A stretch of 64,000 nt of DNA, from NCBI GenBank assembly GCA_018968885.1, contig JAGWZK010000012.1, positions 42,520 to 106,519 on the forward strand. Reading direction: 5' to 3'. Position numbers and translations under genes: made by a program. This DNA comes from Planctomycetota bacterium. GTDB lineage: Bacteria > Planctomycetota > Phycisphaerae > Phycisphaerales > UBA1924. The notes under the pieces were generated by a model. That model worked only from the letters and a program-made list of their open reading frames with translations, made no database searches and had not been told where the DNA came from. The number at the start of each line of letters is the position of its first letter. Position 1 is the first letter of the stretch. This document shows, in pieces, positions 17,048-26,060 of this stretch.

Positions 17048-17581
17048 ATGTCCGACAAGGAAGCCAAGCCAGCCGACGGTGCCGCACCCGATGCAGGCAA
17101 GAAAAAGCCCCCGATGAAGGTCATCGCCATCGTGGCGGCACTCATGGTCGCCGAGGCCGTGGGCGTCTTTGCCGTCGTCAGCGCCACGGGTAAGAAGCCC
17201 GAAAGCGCCGAAGCCAAGGGAGTCGAGGGCCACGCCGAAGTGGACGAAGAGGAAGTCGAACTCAAACTCGTCGAAGACAAACTCCAGAACATGCAGACCG
17301 GTAAGGTCTGGGTCTGGGATATCTCCATCTTCCTGAAGGTCAAGAAGAAGAACGAGAAGTTCGTTACCGACCAGCTCAAAGCACGGGAAGCCGAGATCAA
17401 AGAGGAAGTCGCGCGGCTCTTCAGTAAGGCGCAGCACTCTCACCTCAAAGAGCCGGGACGCGAAACCATCTCGCGCCAACTCTCTGCCCTCTCCACCAAG
17501 ATCTTCGGCAATGACCCCGAAGGGGCCCCCCGCGTCGAACGCGTCCTGATCCCCAAGTGCCGCGGGTTCCCGACGGAGTAA
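17048..17581 (+). CDS. fliL: FliL-like flagellar basal body-associated protein
   Basis: A 177-residue protein with a short cytoplasmic Lys/Pro-rich N-terminus, one membrane helix (about residues 24-43) and a periplasmic domain. That domain ends in the FliL pattern: VWDISIFLKVKKKNEKF, REAEIKEEVARLFSKAQ, EPGRETISRQLSALSTKIF and a terminal VERVLIPKCRGFP strand. FliL associates with the stator and forms a ring around it. GGGAG before the ATG at 17048 sets the start. The sequence is divergent, but the position between a MotA-like gene and fliN supports the call. It carries an acidic stretch (DEEEVELK) after the membrane helix. Confidence 0.75.
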   Translation: MSDKEAKPADGAAPDAGKKKPPMKVIAIVAALMVAEAVGVFAVVSATGKKPESAEAKGVEGHAEVDEEEVELKLVEDKLQNMQTGKVWVWDISIFLKVKKKNEKFVTDQLKAREAEIKEEVARLFSKAQHSHLKEPGRETISRQLSALSTKIFGNDPEGAPRVERVLIPKCRGFPTE

Positions 17582-17596
17582 GCCGATCTTGGGCAG

Positions 17597-17629
17597 TTTC
17601 TGCGCCCGCTTCCGGCTCAAGCGCAGAAA
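17597..17629. repeat. Inverted repeat between fliL and fliN
   Basis: TTTCTGCGC at 17597-17605 pairs perfectly with GCGCAGAAA at 17621-17629, a 9-bp stem with a 15-base loop, in the 161-base gap between fliL and fliN. A partial copy of the right arm (gcagaaagtgcgcag) follows near 17666. No U-tract follows, so it could be an attenuator, operator or transcript-stability element rather than a terminator. Confidence 0.4.
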
Positions 17630-17742
17630 GTTGTCGATCAGCCAAGCCATCAGCCGATACCTAGGCAGAAAGTGCGCAGGATGCGCGCTCGCTGTCATAT
17701 CAGCCCATCGCGGCTGACATGCGCACGACCAGGAGGGTCACG

Positions 17743-18177
17743 ATGGCTGATGCCAATACCAACGGTCCGGGCAATGCCGCAGGGGACGACCTGCAGGCCG
17801 CCGCCGATGCTGCACTCAACTCTGCCAAAGAAGCCGCCGCCGCCACCGGTGGCGATGGCACCATGCCTTTTGCTTTGCCGGATTTTCCTGCCAACACCAT
17901 GCCACTCCCCGGCACCAGCATGGACTTTCTTTCGGATGTGAATCTGAATGTGAAGATCGAACTGGGCCGCACCCGCATGTTGGTTGAGGATGTCCTCAAG
18001 CTCAGCGAGGGCGCCGTCGTCGAACTCGACAAGCTCGCCGGCGACCCCGTGGATATCTATGTCAACGACCGTCACGTCGCCCGGGGCGAGGTGCTGGTTC
18101 TCAACGACAACTTCTGCGTCCGCATCAGCGAGGTCATCTCTCGCAATATGGATGGGGAAAAGACCAGCGCTGCGTAA
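17743..18177 (+). CDS. fliN: Flagellar motor switch protein FliN
   Basis: A 144-residue protein with an Ala/Asn-rich N-terminal leader of about 60 residues, then one SpoA/SURF domain: [40 protein letters not shown] and [19 protein letters not shown]. This is the C-ring subunit that contacts the export ATPase complex and CheY. AGGAGG at 17731-17736, six bases before the ATG at 17743, fixes the start; the frame extends upstream to 17719. No fliM lies next to it, although fliM usually precedes fliN; the rotor partner must be elsewhere in the genome. Confidence 0.9.
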   Translation: MADANTNGPGNAAGDDLQAAADAALNSAKEAAAATGGDGTMPFALPDFPANTMPLPGTSMDFLSDVNLNVKIELGRTRMLVEDVLKLSEGAVVELDKLAGDPVDIYVNDRHVARGEVLVLNDNFCVRISEVISRNMDGEKTSAA

Positions 18178-18248
18178 ATTCGTACGTGCCCGTGCGGCGG
18201 AGTCCGCACGTTTGGATGTGCTCGCCACATCACGCCAGGATGGCGACT

Positions 18249-19043
18249 ATGAAGATCACTCCCATACACATGCACTTGCTAATCGGCCCCATGCTGGCCG
18301 CGGTGTTGTGCTGCACTGGGGTGGCCGCTGCGGAGCCACTCGGCCCGGAGCTTCCCACACCGACAACCGCCATCCAACCAACCAAGGTGGCCGAGCGCGG
18401 AGCAAACAAAGACGCCATGCCTCTGGGCCGACCACGCTCAGAGAGTGAACAGGCCACGCAACCCTCCGATTCGTCACGGGCTGCGGCTTCACCCCTGACC
18501 GATCCTGGCAATCTCACCACCTTGGGGTCGTTGCTTCTCGTGCTCGCGCTCATTGGGGCTACGGCTTGGGTGGTCAAGCGTGCCTCGCGCAATGGAACTC
18601 TGATGTCGGCTCTTGGCGCTGGTGGGCGTGCACCTGCGGGCATCCTCGAAGTACTCGGAAGGTACCCCATCAGCGCCGGCTGCACGCTGGTGATGCTGAA
18701 AGTGGATCGCCGCATTTTGCTGCTCGCGCAGTCCGGCTCGGGGCGCAGCATCTTCAGTGCCCGCGGTGCGGCTCCCGCTTCCATGCAGGTTTTGTCTGAG
18801 ATCACCGACCCTGAAGACGTCGCCTCGATCCTGATGAAAGTGCAGGATGATGAATCTCGCGCTGCCAATGAGCGATTCCAGGGCCTTTTGGGTCAGGCCG
18901 AACGCGAGCAGACCCGCATCGAGCGTCGCGCCGAACGCCGCGGCGGCATGATCGACAGCGTTGATCTTCGATCCACACCATTAGCCACGCGCCGCGCCCC
19001 CCACGCGACCCCTCACGCATCAGCCGGGAGGGTGACAGCATGA
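18249..19043 (+). CDS. fliO: Flagellar biosynthesis protein FliO
   Basis: A signal-like hydrophobic N-terminus (LLIGPMLAAVLCCTGVAAAE) is followed by a Pro/Thr/Ser-rich periplasmic stretch, a membrane helix (TLGSLLLVLALIGATAWVV) and a cytoplasmic FliO domain (ILEVLGRYPISAGCTLVMLK, DRRILLLAQ). FliO helps assemble the FliP/FliR export gate. The ATG at 18249 has AGGA eight bases upstream; ATG 18240 is an alternative. The C-terminus is longer than usual and Arg-rich. The stop overlaps the fliP start by four bases (ATGA). Confidence 0.85.
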   Translation: MKITPIHMHLLIGPMLAAVLCCTGVAAAEPLGPELPTPTTAIQPTKVAERGANKDAMPLGRPRSESEQATQPSDSSRAAASPLTDPGNLTTLGSLLLVLALIGATAWVVKRASRNGTLMSALGAGGRAPAGILEVLGRYPISAGCTLVMLKVDRRILLLAQSGSGRSIFSARGAAPASMQVLSEITDPEDVASILMKVQDDESRAANERFQGLLGQAEREQTRIERRAERRGGMIDSVDLRSTPLATRRAPHATPHASAGRVTA

Positions 19044-20068
19044 TCCGCACACTCCTTGCCATCCTGTGCGCGATGATGATGTCCGGTCGCGTGCTTGCGC
19101 AGGCCGACATGGGCCCGCCACTGGTTCCGCCCAAGCCGACGATCACACTTCCTATTACTACAAACGGCCAGCCCGATTTCACCGGCATCAATCCTCTCAC
19201 GGTTCTTGAAGCCGCGGGCAGCACCCTTCCTGGGGGCAACACGCCAAGCTCCTCGACCACTTCCCCTGCCACCGGACTCTCGCCTGCCCTCAACGTCATG
19301 CTGTTGCTGACGGTGGTGTCACTCGCCCCGTCGATCATGCTGATGACAACGTGCTTTGTCCGCATCATCGTGGTGCTTGGGCTTTTGAAGCAGGCGATCG
19401 GCACCAGCACCATTCCGCCGCCGCAGGTGACGGTGGCGCTGGCGCTCTTCATGACCATGCTGGTGATGACGCCGACGGCTAAGCGCATCTACAACGAAGC
19501 CATCATTCCCCACCAGCAGGGAGCGATCACTAATCCCGATCAACTTTGGGATGCCGCCAAGCAGCCATTGCGTGATTTCATGTTCGATCAGATCGATGCC
19601 ACGGGAAACTGGTCCAGCGTCTACATGATCCTGGATTATCGAGGCATCGACACCAGCGAACCCGAAAAACTCTCACGCGCCGATGTCGACATGGTGTCGC
19701 TGATTCCCGCCTTCATGCTCAGTGAACTCAAGACTGCCTTTCTGCTTGGCTTTCGCATCTATCTCCCCTTCCTCATCATCGACATGGTCATCTCCAGTCT
19801 TCTCATCAGCATGAGCATGATGATGCTGCCGCCAGTGATGATCTCGCTTCCCTTCAAACTCCTTCTTTTCGTCCTCGTCGATGGCTGGACGCTGGTGGTG
19901 GGGGGGCTGATGCGGGGATTCCGCACCGAACATGCGCAGCCGATGGCAGAGACCGCCATGCGTATCACCGAGCCCATCGGCACGCACATCATCGCGAGCA
20001 CACAAGCCCTCATGCACGCCGTTGCAAATACATCGCACTCAGTCGCCGGAGTATTCCATGCACTTTGA
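19040..20068 (+). CDS. fliP: Flagellar export gate protein FliP
   Basis: A 342-residue protein, longer than most FliP (about 250), because a 70-residue Pro/Thr-rich periplasmic segment lies between the signal sequence (MIRTLLAILCAMMMSGRVLA) and the first core membrane helix. Family signatures are intact: MTTCFVRIIVVLGLLKQA, VALALFMTMLVMTP, and PAFMLSELKTAFLLGFRIYL with VISSLLISMSMMMLPPVMIS. FliP forms the helical core of the type III export gate with FliQ and FliR. It overlaps both neighbours: fliO by 4 bases and fliQ by 11. Confidence 0.97.
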   Translation: MIRTLLAILCAMMMSGRVLAQADMGPPLVPPKPTITLPITTNGQPDFTGINPLTVLEAAGSTLPGGNTPSSSTTSPATGLSPALNVMLLLTVVSLAPSIMLMTTCFVRIIVVLGLLKQAIGTSTIPPPQVTVALALFMTMLVMTPTAKRIYNEAIIPHQQGAITNPDQLWDAAKQPLRDFMFDQIDATGNWSSVYMILDYRGIDTSEPEKLSRADVDMVSLIPAFMLSELKTAFLLGFRIYLPFLIIDMVISSLLISMSMMMLPPVMISLPFKLLLFVLVDGWTLVVGGLMRGFRTEHAQPMAETAMRITEPIGTHIIASTQALMHAVANTSHSVAGVFHAL

Positions 20069-20318
20069 TGAACAGACAGTCGAGCTCGTCCGCGACATGC
20101 TCATCGTCACCCTCAAGATCTCCCTTCCCATACTCATGGCCGGTTTGATCATCGGGATCATCATCTCTCTCTTTCAGGCCATTACATCCATTCAGGATCA
20201 GACTCTGGCTTTCGTCCCCAAGATCGTCGCCATGATCGTCGTGGCGGCGCTCCTCCTCCCTTGGATCGTCGCGCGACTCATCGAATACTCCCGCGCTCTC
20301 TTCACCATGTCCCCGTAG
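20058..20318 (+). CDS. fliQ: Flagellar export gate protein FliQ
   Basis: An 86-residue protein of exactly the family size with two membrane helices: TLKISLPILMAGLIIGIIIS and KIVAMIVVAALLLPWIV, joined by the conserved FQAITSIQDQTLAFVPK loop. The ATG at 20058 lies inside the 3' end of fliP, an 11-base overlap that implies translational coupling. FliQ packs around the FliP/FliR helix. Confidence 0.97.
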   Translation: MHFDEQTVELVRDMLIVTLKISLPILMAGLIIGIIISLFQAITSIQDQTLAFVPKIVAMIVVAALLLPWIVARLIEYSRALFTMSP

Positions 20319-20349
20319 TGCCCCGCGCTCCCTTCCCGACTTTTTACGT

Positions 20350-20374
20350 TTGACTTTCAGCTTTCAACTTTCTC
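20350..20374. repeat. Copy of the dispersed TTGAAAGTC-type short repeat
   Basis: The sequence tttgactttcagctttcaac, read on the minus strand, is the same run of GTTGAAAG / AAAGTCAAA units seen at 5521-5552, 42235-42266 and 43829-43850. Here it occupies most of the 56-base gap between fliQ and fliR. Confidence 0.5.
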
Positions 20375-21172
20375 ATGCCTTCATTCGAACCCTACATCCA
20401 GCACCTGATTCCCTACCTGCTGGTGGCTTTCCGCCTCGCCGGGCTTGGTCTCTTTGCGCCTCTCTTTTCCAGCATCATGGTTCCCGCCCGCATCAAGGGT
20501 GCCCTCATCCTGATGCTGGCTGCCGCGGTGTATCCTGCCGTTCCCCACCATCCTGTCTTTGATGCCACACTCACGCTGCCGCAGTTGCTTGTGCTCATCC
20601 TCACCGAAAGTCTTATCGGTTTTGTGGTTGGCTTTCTCGCCTCACTTCCCATGCTCGGTGCGCAAGCCGGCGGCGTGATCATGGGGCAGCAAGTCGGCAT
20701 GGGCCTGGGCCAGGTCTACAACCCCGCGTTTGATACCGAATCCGATCCCTTCTCTCAGCTTCTCTCCTTCCTCACCACGGCGACATTTCTTGCCGTGGGC
20801 GGGCTTGAATCCACTTTTCGCGCAGTCCTAGACACCTTCCGCTCGATTCCCATGGGTGCGATGTCCGCACAGATCATGCCCGGAGAGTTGATCATCGGCA
20901 CCCTCGGCTCCGCATTTGAGCTTGCGCTCCGCGTCAGCGCCCCGGTCATGGCCATCACCTTTCTGCTTCTCGCGGCATTCGGCTTTCTGGGCCGCACCAT
21001 GCCCCAGTTCAACGTCATCAATCTGGGCTTCACTATCAAGATCATCGCCGCCCTCGCCATCCTCGCCCTCTCACTCTCTACCACCAACATCGCGATCGGC
21101 GAAGAGATCACCATGACCCTCCGCAGCATGTTCCGGTGGGCTCATCCACATTCGGGAGGCATCCATGGCTGA
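20375..21172 (+). CDS. fliR: Flagellar export gate protein FliR
   Basis: A 265-residue integral membrane protein. Family features include LVAFRLAGLGLFAPLFSSIM at the N-terminus, LTESLIGFVVGFLASLPMLG, and the loop GGVIMGQQVGMGLGQVYNPA. Length fits FliR. It completes the FliP-FliQ-FliR gate. It is separated from fliQ by 56 bases carrying a dispersed repeat, then overlaps flhB by 8 bases. Confidence 0.95.
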   Translation: MPSFEPYIQHLIPYLLVAFRLAGLGLFAPLFSSIMVPARIKGALILMLAAAVYPAVPHHPVFDATLTLPQLLVLILTESLIGFVVGFLASLPMLGAQAGGVIMGQQVGMGLGQVYNPAFDTESDPFSQLLSFLTTATFLAVGGLESTFRAVLDTFRSIPMGAMSAQIMPGELIIGTLGSAFELALRVSAPVMAITFLLLAAFGFLGRTMPQFNVINLGFTIKIIAALAILALSLSTTNIAIGEEITMTLRSMFRWAHPHSGGIHG

Positions 21173-22235
21173 AGACCTGGGTGACAAAACCGAAGATCCA
21201 ACGCCAAAGCGGTTGGAGGATGCTCGCGAAAAGGGTCAGGTCATCCGTTCACTGGATCTGGCTTCAGCCGTCGTCATGCTCGCCGCGTTCCTCGGGCTGC
21301 TGGTCTTTGGCGCGTCGCTGACGCAGACTCTCGGCGGCACCATGGCACGTTTGCTTGCACTCGGCCACGACAGCGATGCGCCCACCATCGGCTCCATCCC
21401 CGCCATGGTCAAGGGGCCGAGTTGGGATGTCGGGCTTGCGATGCTCCCAGTACTGGCCGTTCTGCTCGTCGCCAGCTACCTTGCGCACGTCGGCCAGTTC
21501 GGCTTCCTCTTCACATCCAAGCCCCTCAATCCCGATCTCTCGCGCGTCAATCCCGTCAACGGCCTGCAGAAACTTCTCGGTGCCCAGGGTCTCATCCGCG
21601 GCGCCGGCGGCACGGCCAAGCTCATCTTCGTTTCTATCGTGGGCTTTGCCATTATCCTGCGAGAACTTCCCGCCATGGCCTCCCTGCCGGGCCTCACCGC
21701 CGCCGCAGCCATGCTCGAGATCGGCAAGATGCTGGTGCGCCTCATTGTCTGGCTACTCGCCGCCCTCATTCTCCTCGGCATCGTCGATTACTTCTTGCAA
21801 CGCATGCAGTTGATGAAGCAACTCCGCATGACCAAGCAGGAGGTGAAGGAAGAACGCAAGTCCATGGATGGTGATCCGCAGATCAAGGCGCGCCGCATGC
21901 GCATCGCCCGCCAGATCGCCATGCAGCAAATGCAGCGCGATGTCCCCCGCGCTGATGTCATCGTCACCAACCCCACCCACTTTGCCGTCGCCATTCAGTA
22001 CGACCAGGCCAACATGGCCGCGCCAAAAGTCGTCGCCAAGGGTGCCGACCTTCTCGCCCTTCGCATCCGCCAGATCGCCGCGGCACACGCCATTCCCATC
22101 GTCGAACGCCCTCCCCTGGCCCGCGCGCTTTACGCAGGCATTGAGATGGGACAGGAGATCTCTCCCGAGCATTATCAAGCCGTCGCCGAAGTCCTTGCTT
22201 ACGTCTACAAACTGGAGAAAGCCGTCGCGGCATAA
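21165..22235 (+). CDS. flhB: Flagellar export substrate-specificity switch FlhB
   Basis: A 356-residue protein opening with the standard DKTEDPTPKRLEDAREKGQV export-gate motif, then four membrane helices and a cytoplasmic autocleavage domain. The self-cleavage site NPTH (VIVTNPTHFAVAIQYD, around residue 269) is intact, as is the KGADLLALRIRQIA stretch after it. FlhB switches export from rod/hook to filament substrates. It overlaps fliR by 8 bases and precedes flhA by 16. Confidence 0.97.
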   Translation: MAEDLGDKTEDPTPKRLEDAREKGQVIRSLDLASAVVMLAAFLGLLVFGASLTQTLGGTMARLLALGHDSDAPTIGSIPAMVKGPSWDVGLAMLPVLAVLLVASYLAHVGQFGFLFTSKPLNPDLSRVNPVNGLQKLLGAQGLIRGAGGTAKLIFVSIVGFAIILRELPAMASLPGLTAAAAMLEIGKMLVRLIVWLLAALILLGIVDYFLQRMQLMKQLRMTKQEVKEERKSMDGDPQIKARRMRIARQIAMQQMQRDVPRADVIVTNPTHFAVAIQYDQANMAAPKVVAKGADLLALRIRQIAAAHAIPIVERPPLARALYAGIEMGQEISPEHYQAVAEVLAYVYKLEKAVAA

Positions 22236-22251
22236 CGCCGCACTTTCCTGA

Positions 22252-24402
22252 ATGGCACGCACCGCCTCCTCCATCCCCCTTCCCTCCTGGCTCTTGGCCT
22301 TGTCCAAGTACCGTGGCTACATCGTCCCCTTCGCCTTCATCGCGCTCATCGGCGTACTGCTCGTGCCTCTGCCGCCGTGGGCGATGGACGTTCTGATTTC
22401 CGCCAACATCGCGTTGGCCGTCATCATCCTCCTCACCACGATCTACATGGAAAAGCCGCTGGATTTCAGCGTTTTTCCCTCGCTTCTCCTCGCCACAACG
22501 TTGTATCGCCTTGTCCTCAACGTGGCCTCCACACGCCTCATTCTCACCGCCGATGCCGCCAGCCCCGAAGAAGCCCTCACCGTCGCCGGACACGTCATCA
22601 TGGCCTTCGGCAAATTTGTCGCTGGCGATTCCATGTTCGTCGGCGTCATCATCTTTCTGATTCTCATCGTCGTCCAGTTCATGGTGATCACCAAGGGTGC
22701 CACCCGCATCTCCGAAGTGGCAGCGCGCTTCACCCTCGATGCCATGCCCGGCAAGCAGATGGCCATCGATGCGGATGTCAACGCCGGCACCATCGATGAG
22801 AAAGAGGCCCGCCGCCGTCGCGAGGCGATCTCGCAGGAGGCCGACTTCTTCGGCGCTATGGACGGTGCCTCCAAGTTTGTTCGTGGTGATGCCATCGCCG
22901 GCATCATCATCACCATCATCAACGTCGCCGGTGGCTTTGGCGTCGGTATGGTGCAGCATGGCTGGAGCGCCGGAGAGAGCGCTCGCGTCTTCACCCTTCT
23001 CACCATCGGCGACGGCCTCACCGCCCAGATTCCCGCACTCATCATCTCCATCGCTTCCGCGTTGATCGTCACGCGTTCCGGCAGCAAAGAGCAACTCGGC
23101 ACCGAGTTCACCGATCAGCTCACCAGTCAGCCCAAGGGGCTCTTCATCACCTCCGGCTTCCTGGTCTTGCTCTCTTTCACGCCTCTGCCCGCGATTCCTC
23201 TCTTGGCTACTGCGGGCGTGCTCTCATTGGTCGCGCTGCAGATGATGCGTTCGATCAAAAGTGATGAGGAAAAAGTTCAGGCCGATGCCGCCAAGCCCGC
23301 ACCAGTTCCCGAGGCCCCTGTCGAATCACTGCTGAAGGTGGACACTCTCGAACTCGAAGTCGGTGTCGGTCTCGTCGGCCTCGTCGATGCCGCCAGTGGG
23401 GGAGACCTCCTCGATCGCATCTCCGCCACCCGCCGCCAACTCGCCGTCGAACTCGGCCTAGTCATGCCTCCGGTGCGCATCCGTGACAACGTGCAACTGC
23501 AACCGCATGAATACCGCATCAAAGTGCGCGGCGCCCCTGTCGCCCAGGGCGCGATCCGCACCGGCAAGTTGCTCGCCATGGATCCGGGTGTGACCACCGG
23601 CAGCATTCAGGGCGAGGCGACGCGCGAGCCGGCATTCGGTCTTCCCGCGTGGTGGATTGAGCCCCAGCAGCGCAGCCGCGCTGAGACCATGAACTACACC
23701 GTCGTCGATCCCACCAGCGTCCTGGTCACCCACCTTGCCGAAGTCGTCAAGCGTCACGCCGATGAACTCCTCACCCGCGATGAAGTGGCAAACCTCGTCG
23801 AACAGGTCAAGGCCAAGAGTCCCAAGCTCGTCGAAGAGACCGTTCCCGCCATCGTCAAGCCCCTGGAGCTTCAGAAAGTCCTGCAACTCCTCCTCCGCGA
23901 GCGCGTCCCCATCCGCGACATGGAGACCATCCTCGAAACCCTTTCCGAGTGGGGCACCAAGACCAAAGATGTCGAGGTCCTCACCGAGTACGTCCGCAAC
24001 GCGCTCCGCCGCACGATTTGCTATCTCCATGCTCAGGCCGACCCGATGGGCCAGAATAAGCCGCGCTTGGTCTGCGTCACGCTTGACCCCGCGCTCGAAG
24101 ACGAGATCAATGGTTATATCGATCGCTCCGCCGGCGGAACCACCATCACCATGCCCGCGCGTGTTGCTCGTCGCTACAGCGATCACATCATCAAAGCCCT
24201 GCAGAGCGTCATCAACGCTGGCTATCCACCCGTCATCATCGCCTCGCCCCCCGTCCGCAGCGTTGTGAGGCAGCTGATCGAGCCCTCGCTCAAGTCCGTC
24301 GTCGTCCTTGGCTACAACGAAATCATTGCCGAAGTCGATGTCGAATCGATGGGCCTGGTGATGCCTCCGCCTGCTGAGGGTGCGGTCAAGATGGCGGCCT
24401 AG
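22252..24402 (+). CDS. flhA: Flagellar export gate protein FlhA
   Basis: A 716-residue protein of usual size. The membrane half contains the FHIPEP signature region (SLLLATTLYRLVLNVASTR) and the conserved TLDAMPGKQMAIDADVNAGT loop followed by DFFGAMDGASKFVRGDAIAG, which carries acidic residues linked to proton-driven export. The cytoplasmic half, from about residue 350, forms the chaperone-docking ring. It is the last gene of the flagellar run; flhF and flhG, often next, are absent. The 3' end overlaps the convergent zinc-ribbon gene by 17 bases. Confidence 0.97.
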   Translation: MARTASSIPLPSWLLALSKYRGYIVPFAFIALIGVLLVPLPPWAMDVLISANIALAVIILLTTIYMEKPLDFSVFPSLLLATTLYRLVLNVASTRLILTADAASPEEALTVAGHVIMAFGKFVAGDSMFVGVIIFLILIVVQFMVITKGATRISEVAARFTLDAMPGKQMAIDADVNAGTIDEKEARRRREAISQEADFFGAMDGASKFVRGDAIAGIIITIINVAGGFGVGMVQHGWSAGESARVFTLLTIGDGLTAQIPALIISIASALIVTRSGSKEQLGTEFTDQLTSQPKGLFITSGFLVLLSFTPLPAIPLLATAGVLSLVALQMMRSIKSDEEKVQADAAKPAPVPEAPVESLLKVDTLELEVGVGLVGLVDAASGGDLLDRISATRRQLAVELGLVMPPVRIRDNVQLQPHEYRIKVRGAPVAQGAIRTGKLLAMDPGVTTGSIQGEATREPAFGLPAWWIEPQQRSRAETMNYTVVDPTSVLVTHLAEVVKRHADELLTRDEVANLVEQVKAKSPKLVEETVPAIVKPLELQKVLQLLLRERVPIRDMETILETLSEWGTKTKDVEVLTEYVRNALRRTICYLHAQADPMGQNKPRLVCVTLDPALEDEINGYIDRSAGGTTITMPARVARRYSDHIIKALQSVINAGYPPVIIASPPVRSVVRQLIEPSLKSVVVLGYNEIIAEVDVESMGLVMPPPAEGAVKMAA

Positions 24403-24934
24403 TCGGTGGGGTAGATGGCGGGGTCGTTGATGAGGTAGATTGCGCTGGCTCGACACTCTTGAGAAATGTGCCCCACAGGGGGCGGTCTTGGTGAATGTCG
24501 TAGGCGTTGCCGCACTCTGGACACGTGCCGCGGGGCGCGAGCGTCGAGACGTCATACGCGCAATGTGTGCAGAGGCGGCCGGCGGATTTCCGCAGGGCCT
24601 GGCGCAGCCAGAGAGTGCGCCAGAGGTAGAGAGGATTGACCACGAGGAGCGGTATGAGACCAAGGGCGAGTGGCACGAAGCGATAGATGCCGGTGCGCGG
24701 GAGGTTGATGGGCGAGCGAAGCAGCACCCAGGCGAGCGCGATGAGGACGGAGAAGGTGGTAAGGGTGAGCCACCAGCGGACGCCACGACGCATGACGGGG
24801 GCGATTTCGCCGGTGGCGATGATGGGTGGCTTGAACCTGATCCAAAGGAGCATGACGATGAGTACGGCGGCGCCACAGATCGCGCCGACTGCCACGCTGC
24901 CCAACGCGAGAACGGGTGCGAGGGTGAAACTCAT
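24386..24934 (-). CDS. Small membrane protein with a C-terminal zinc ribbon
   Basis: A 182-residue protein; I chose the ATG at 24934 because the upstream part of the open frame looks non-coding and is Arg/His-rich. Hydrophobic segments at about residues 5-30, 50-67 and 80-97 are followed by a four-cysteine ribbon, CTHCAYDVSTLAPRGTCPEC, and a short Pro/Thr/Ser-rich tail. Zinc-ribbon membrane proteins of this kind recur in the window (see the gene at 48270-49075, where the ribbon is N-terminal). Function unknown. It converges on flhA with a 17-base overlap. Confidence 0.65.
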   Translation of the reverse strand: MSFTLAPVLALGSVAVGAICGAAVLIVMLLWIRFKPPIIATGEIAPVMRRGVRWWLTLTTFSVLIALAWVLLRSPINLPRTGIYRFVPLALGLIPLLVVNPLYLWRTLWLRQALRKSAGRLCTHCAYDVSTLAPRGTCPECGNAYDIHQDRPLWGTFLKSVEPAQSTSSTTPPSTPPTRPPS

Positions 24935-25036
24935 GCGGAAGTGTATTGGAGCCAGCAGCCAAGTCGCCCATCGAGAAGACGGTGCTCTCCGGCTGCGTTC
25001 ATGTATGATGTGTCGATCGCGGACCCAGGCGGCACC

Positions 25037-25465
25037 ATGAAGATTCGAGTTGCGACGATTGGGGATTGTGACGCGATGCACGGCATCCGCATGGCGGTGC
25101 GGGAGAATGTGCTTTCCAATCCTGGCAGCATCACGATCGACGACTATCGGGAGATGATCGAAAGCCGCGGCAGGGGATGGATCTGTGAGATCGGGGATGA
25201 GCCCGTGGGTTTCGCGATCGGCGATCTGCGCGAGTGCAACATCTGGGCACTGTTTGTGCGGCCCGGGTTTGAGGGGCGCGGCATCGGCCGCGGGTTGCAC
25301 GATGTGATGCTGGAGTGGATGTTCGCCAACGGGGCGCGGCGGGTGTGGCTGAGCACTGATGCGGGTACGCGGGCTGAGCGGTTGTATGTCCGAGCTGGTT
25401 GGCAGTACGCCGGATTGACCAATCAGGGTGAGGCGAGGTATGAGATGGTCAAGGCAGGGTGCTGA
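25037..25465 (+). CDS. GNAT family N-acetyltransferase
   Basis: A 142-residue single GNAT domain. The acetyl-CoA-binding motif A is clear: LFVRPGFEGRGIGRGLHDVM (the R/Q-x-x-G-x-G/A pattern), followed by motif B VWLSTDAGTRAERLYVRAGW. The ATG at 25037 starts the domain exactly (MKIRVATIGDCDAMHGIR); an upstream ATG near 25001 would add about a dozen residues. The acyl acceptor cannot be predicted. It is divergent from the zinc-ribbon gene. Confidence 0.85.
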   Translation: MKIRVATIGDCDAMHGIRMAVRENVLSNPGSITIDDYREMIESRGRGWICEIGDEPVGFAIGDLRECNIWALFVRPGFEGRGIGRGLHDVMLEWMFANGARRVWLSTDAGTRAERLYVRAGWQYAGLTNQGEARYEMVKAGC

Positions 25466-25498
25466 GTACTGAGTACGGAGGGGGAGGAAGAGCAGGCA

Positions 25499-25678
25499 CT
25501 AGGGGCAAGCTTGAAGCAGTTTGATTGCATGTCTCGATGGGGCGAAGGTGCCAGCGGCTTTGGCTTTGGTGCCGGTCCAGGTTTGAGATTTGGAGAATTG
25601 GAGTTGGCCGCGGACGAGACCGGCGTAGGCGAGAGAGGTGGAGAGGATCAGGCCAGCGGCGAAGAAGATGAGGTACAT
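25499..25678 (-). CDS. Possible small membrane protein
   Basis: A 59-residue frame with one hydrophobic segment (YLIFFAAGLILSTSLAYAGL) followed by a basic tail RGQLQFSKSQTWTGTKAKAAG. The 'R-G-x-L-x-F-S-x-S-x-x-x-T-G-T' tail looks constrained rather than random. No ribosome site is visible before the ATG at 25678. It could also be a chance frame. Confidence 0.4.
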   Translation of the reverse strand: MYLIFFAAGLILSTSLAYAGLVRGQLQFSKSQTWTGTKAKAAGTFAPSRHAIKLLQACP

Positions 25679-26022
25679 GGGGGGAGGGTAGTGGAAGTGG
25701 GGGAGAAGGTGCCCGTTGGAGCCGGAGGAAAGGCGTTTGATTTCATGCCGCGATCCTCGCGGCACAATGTGAAGAAAGGGTGGAGAGAGGAGCCGTGTAG
25801 ATGTGTGAAGGGTGCTTACCGGGGGTGTGGCTTCGCCACGACCCCCGGCTATTCACTTTCACCACTACGTGGTGAGAGGCAGCAGAAGTGATGAGTGCCG
25901 CGAGGTGTGATCTTTGTGGGGCGGCACAATGTGGAGGGAGGGAGAGAGAAGGCCGTAGGTGTGGTGCGGAAGCGGGTCAGTGTGAATGTGTTGACGTATT
26001 CACTGACCCCGAAGCGGGTCAG

Positions 26023-26057
26023 TGGCACAAATACAGGGGAGGTCAGTGCCACCTGCC
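26023..26057 (+). repeat. 35-base repeat, copy 1
   Basis: Begins TGGCACAAATACAGG and ends GGTCAGTGCCACCTGCC. It differs from copy 2 at two positions. Its ends TGGCAC and GTGCCA are inverted repeats, so it can form a hairpin. A further GACCC...GGGTC inverted pair lies just to its left (26005-26020). Confidence 0.75.
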
Positions 26058-26060
26058 CAG

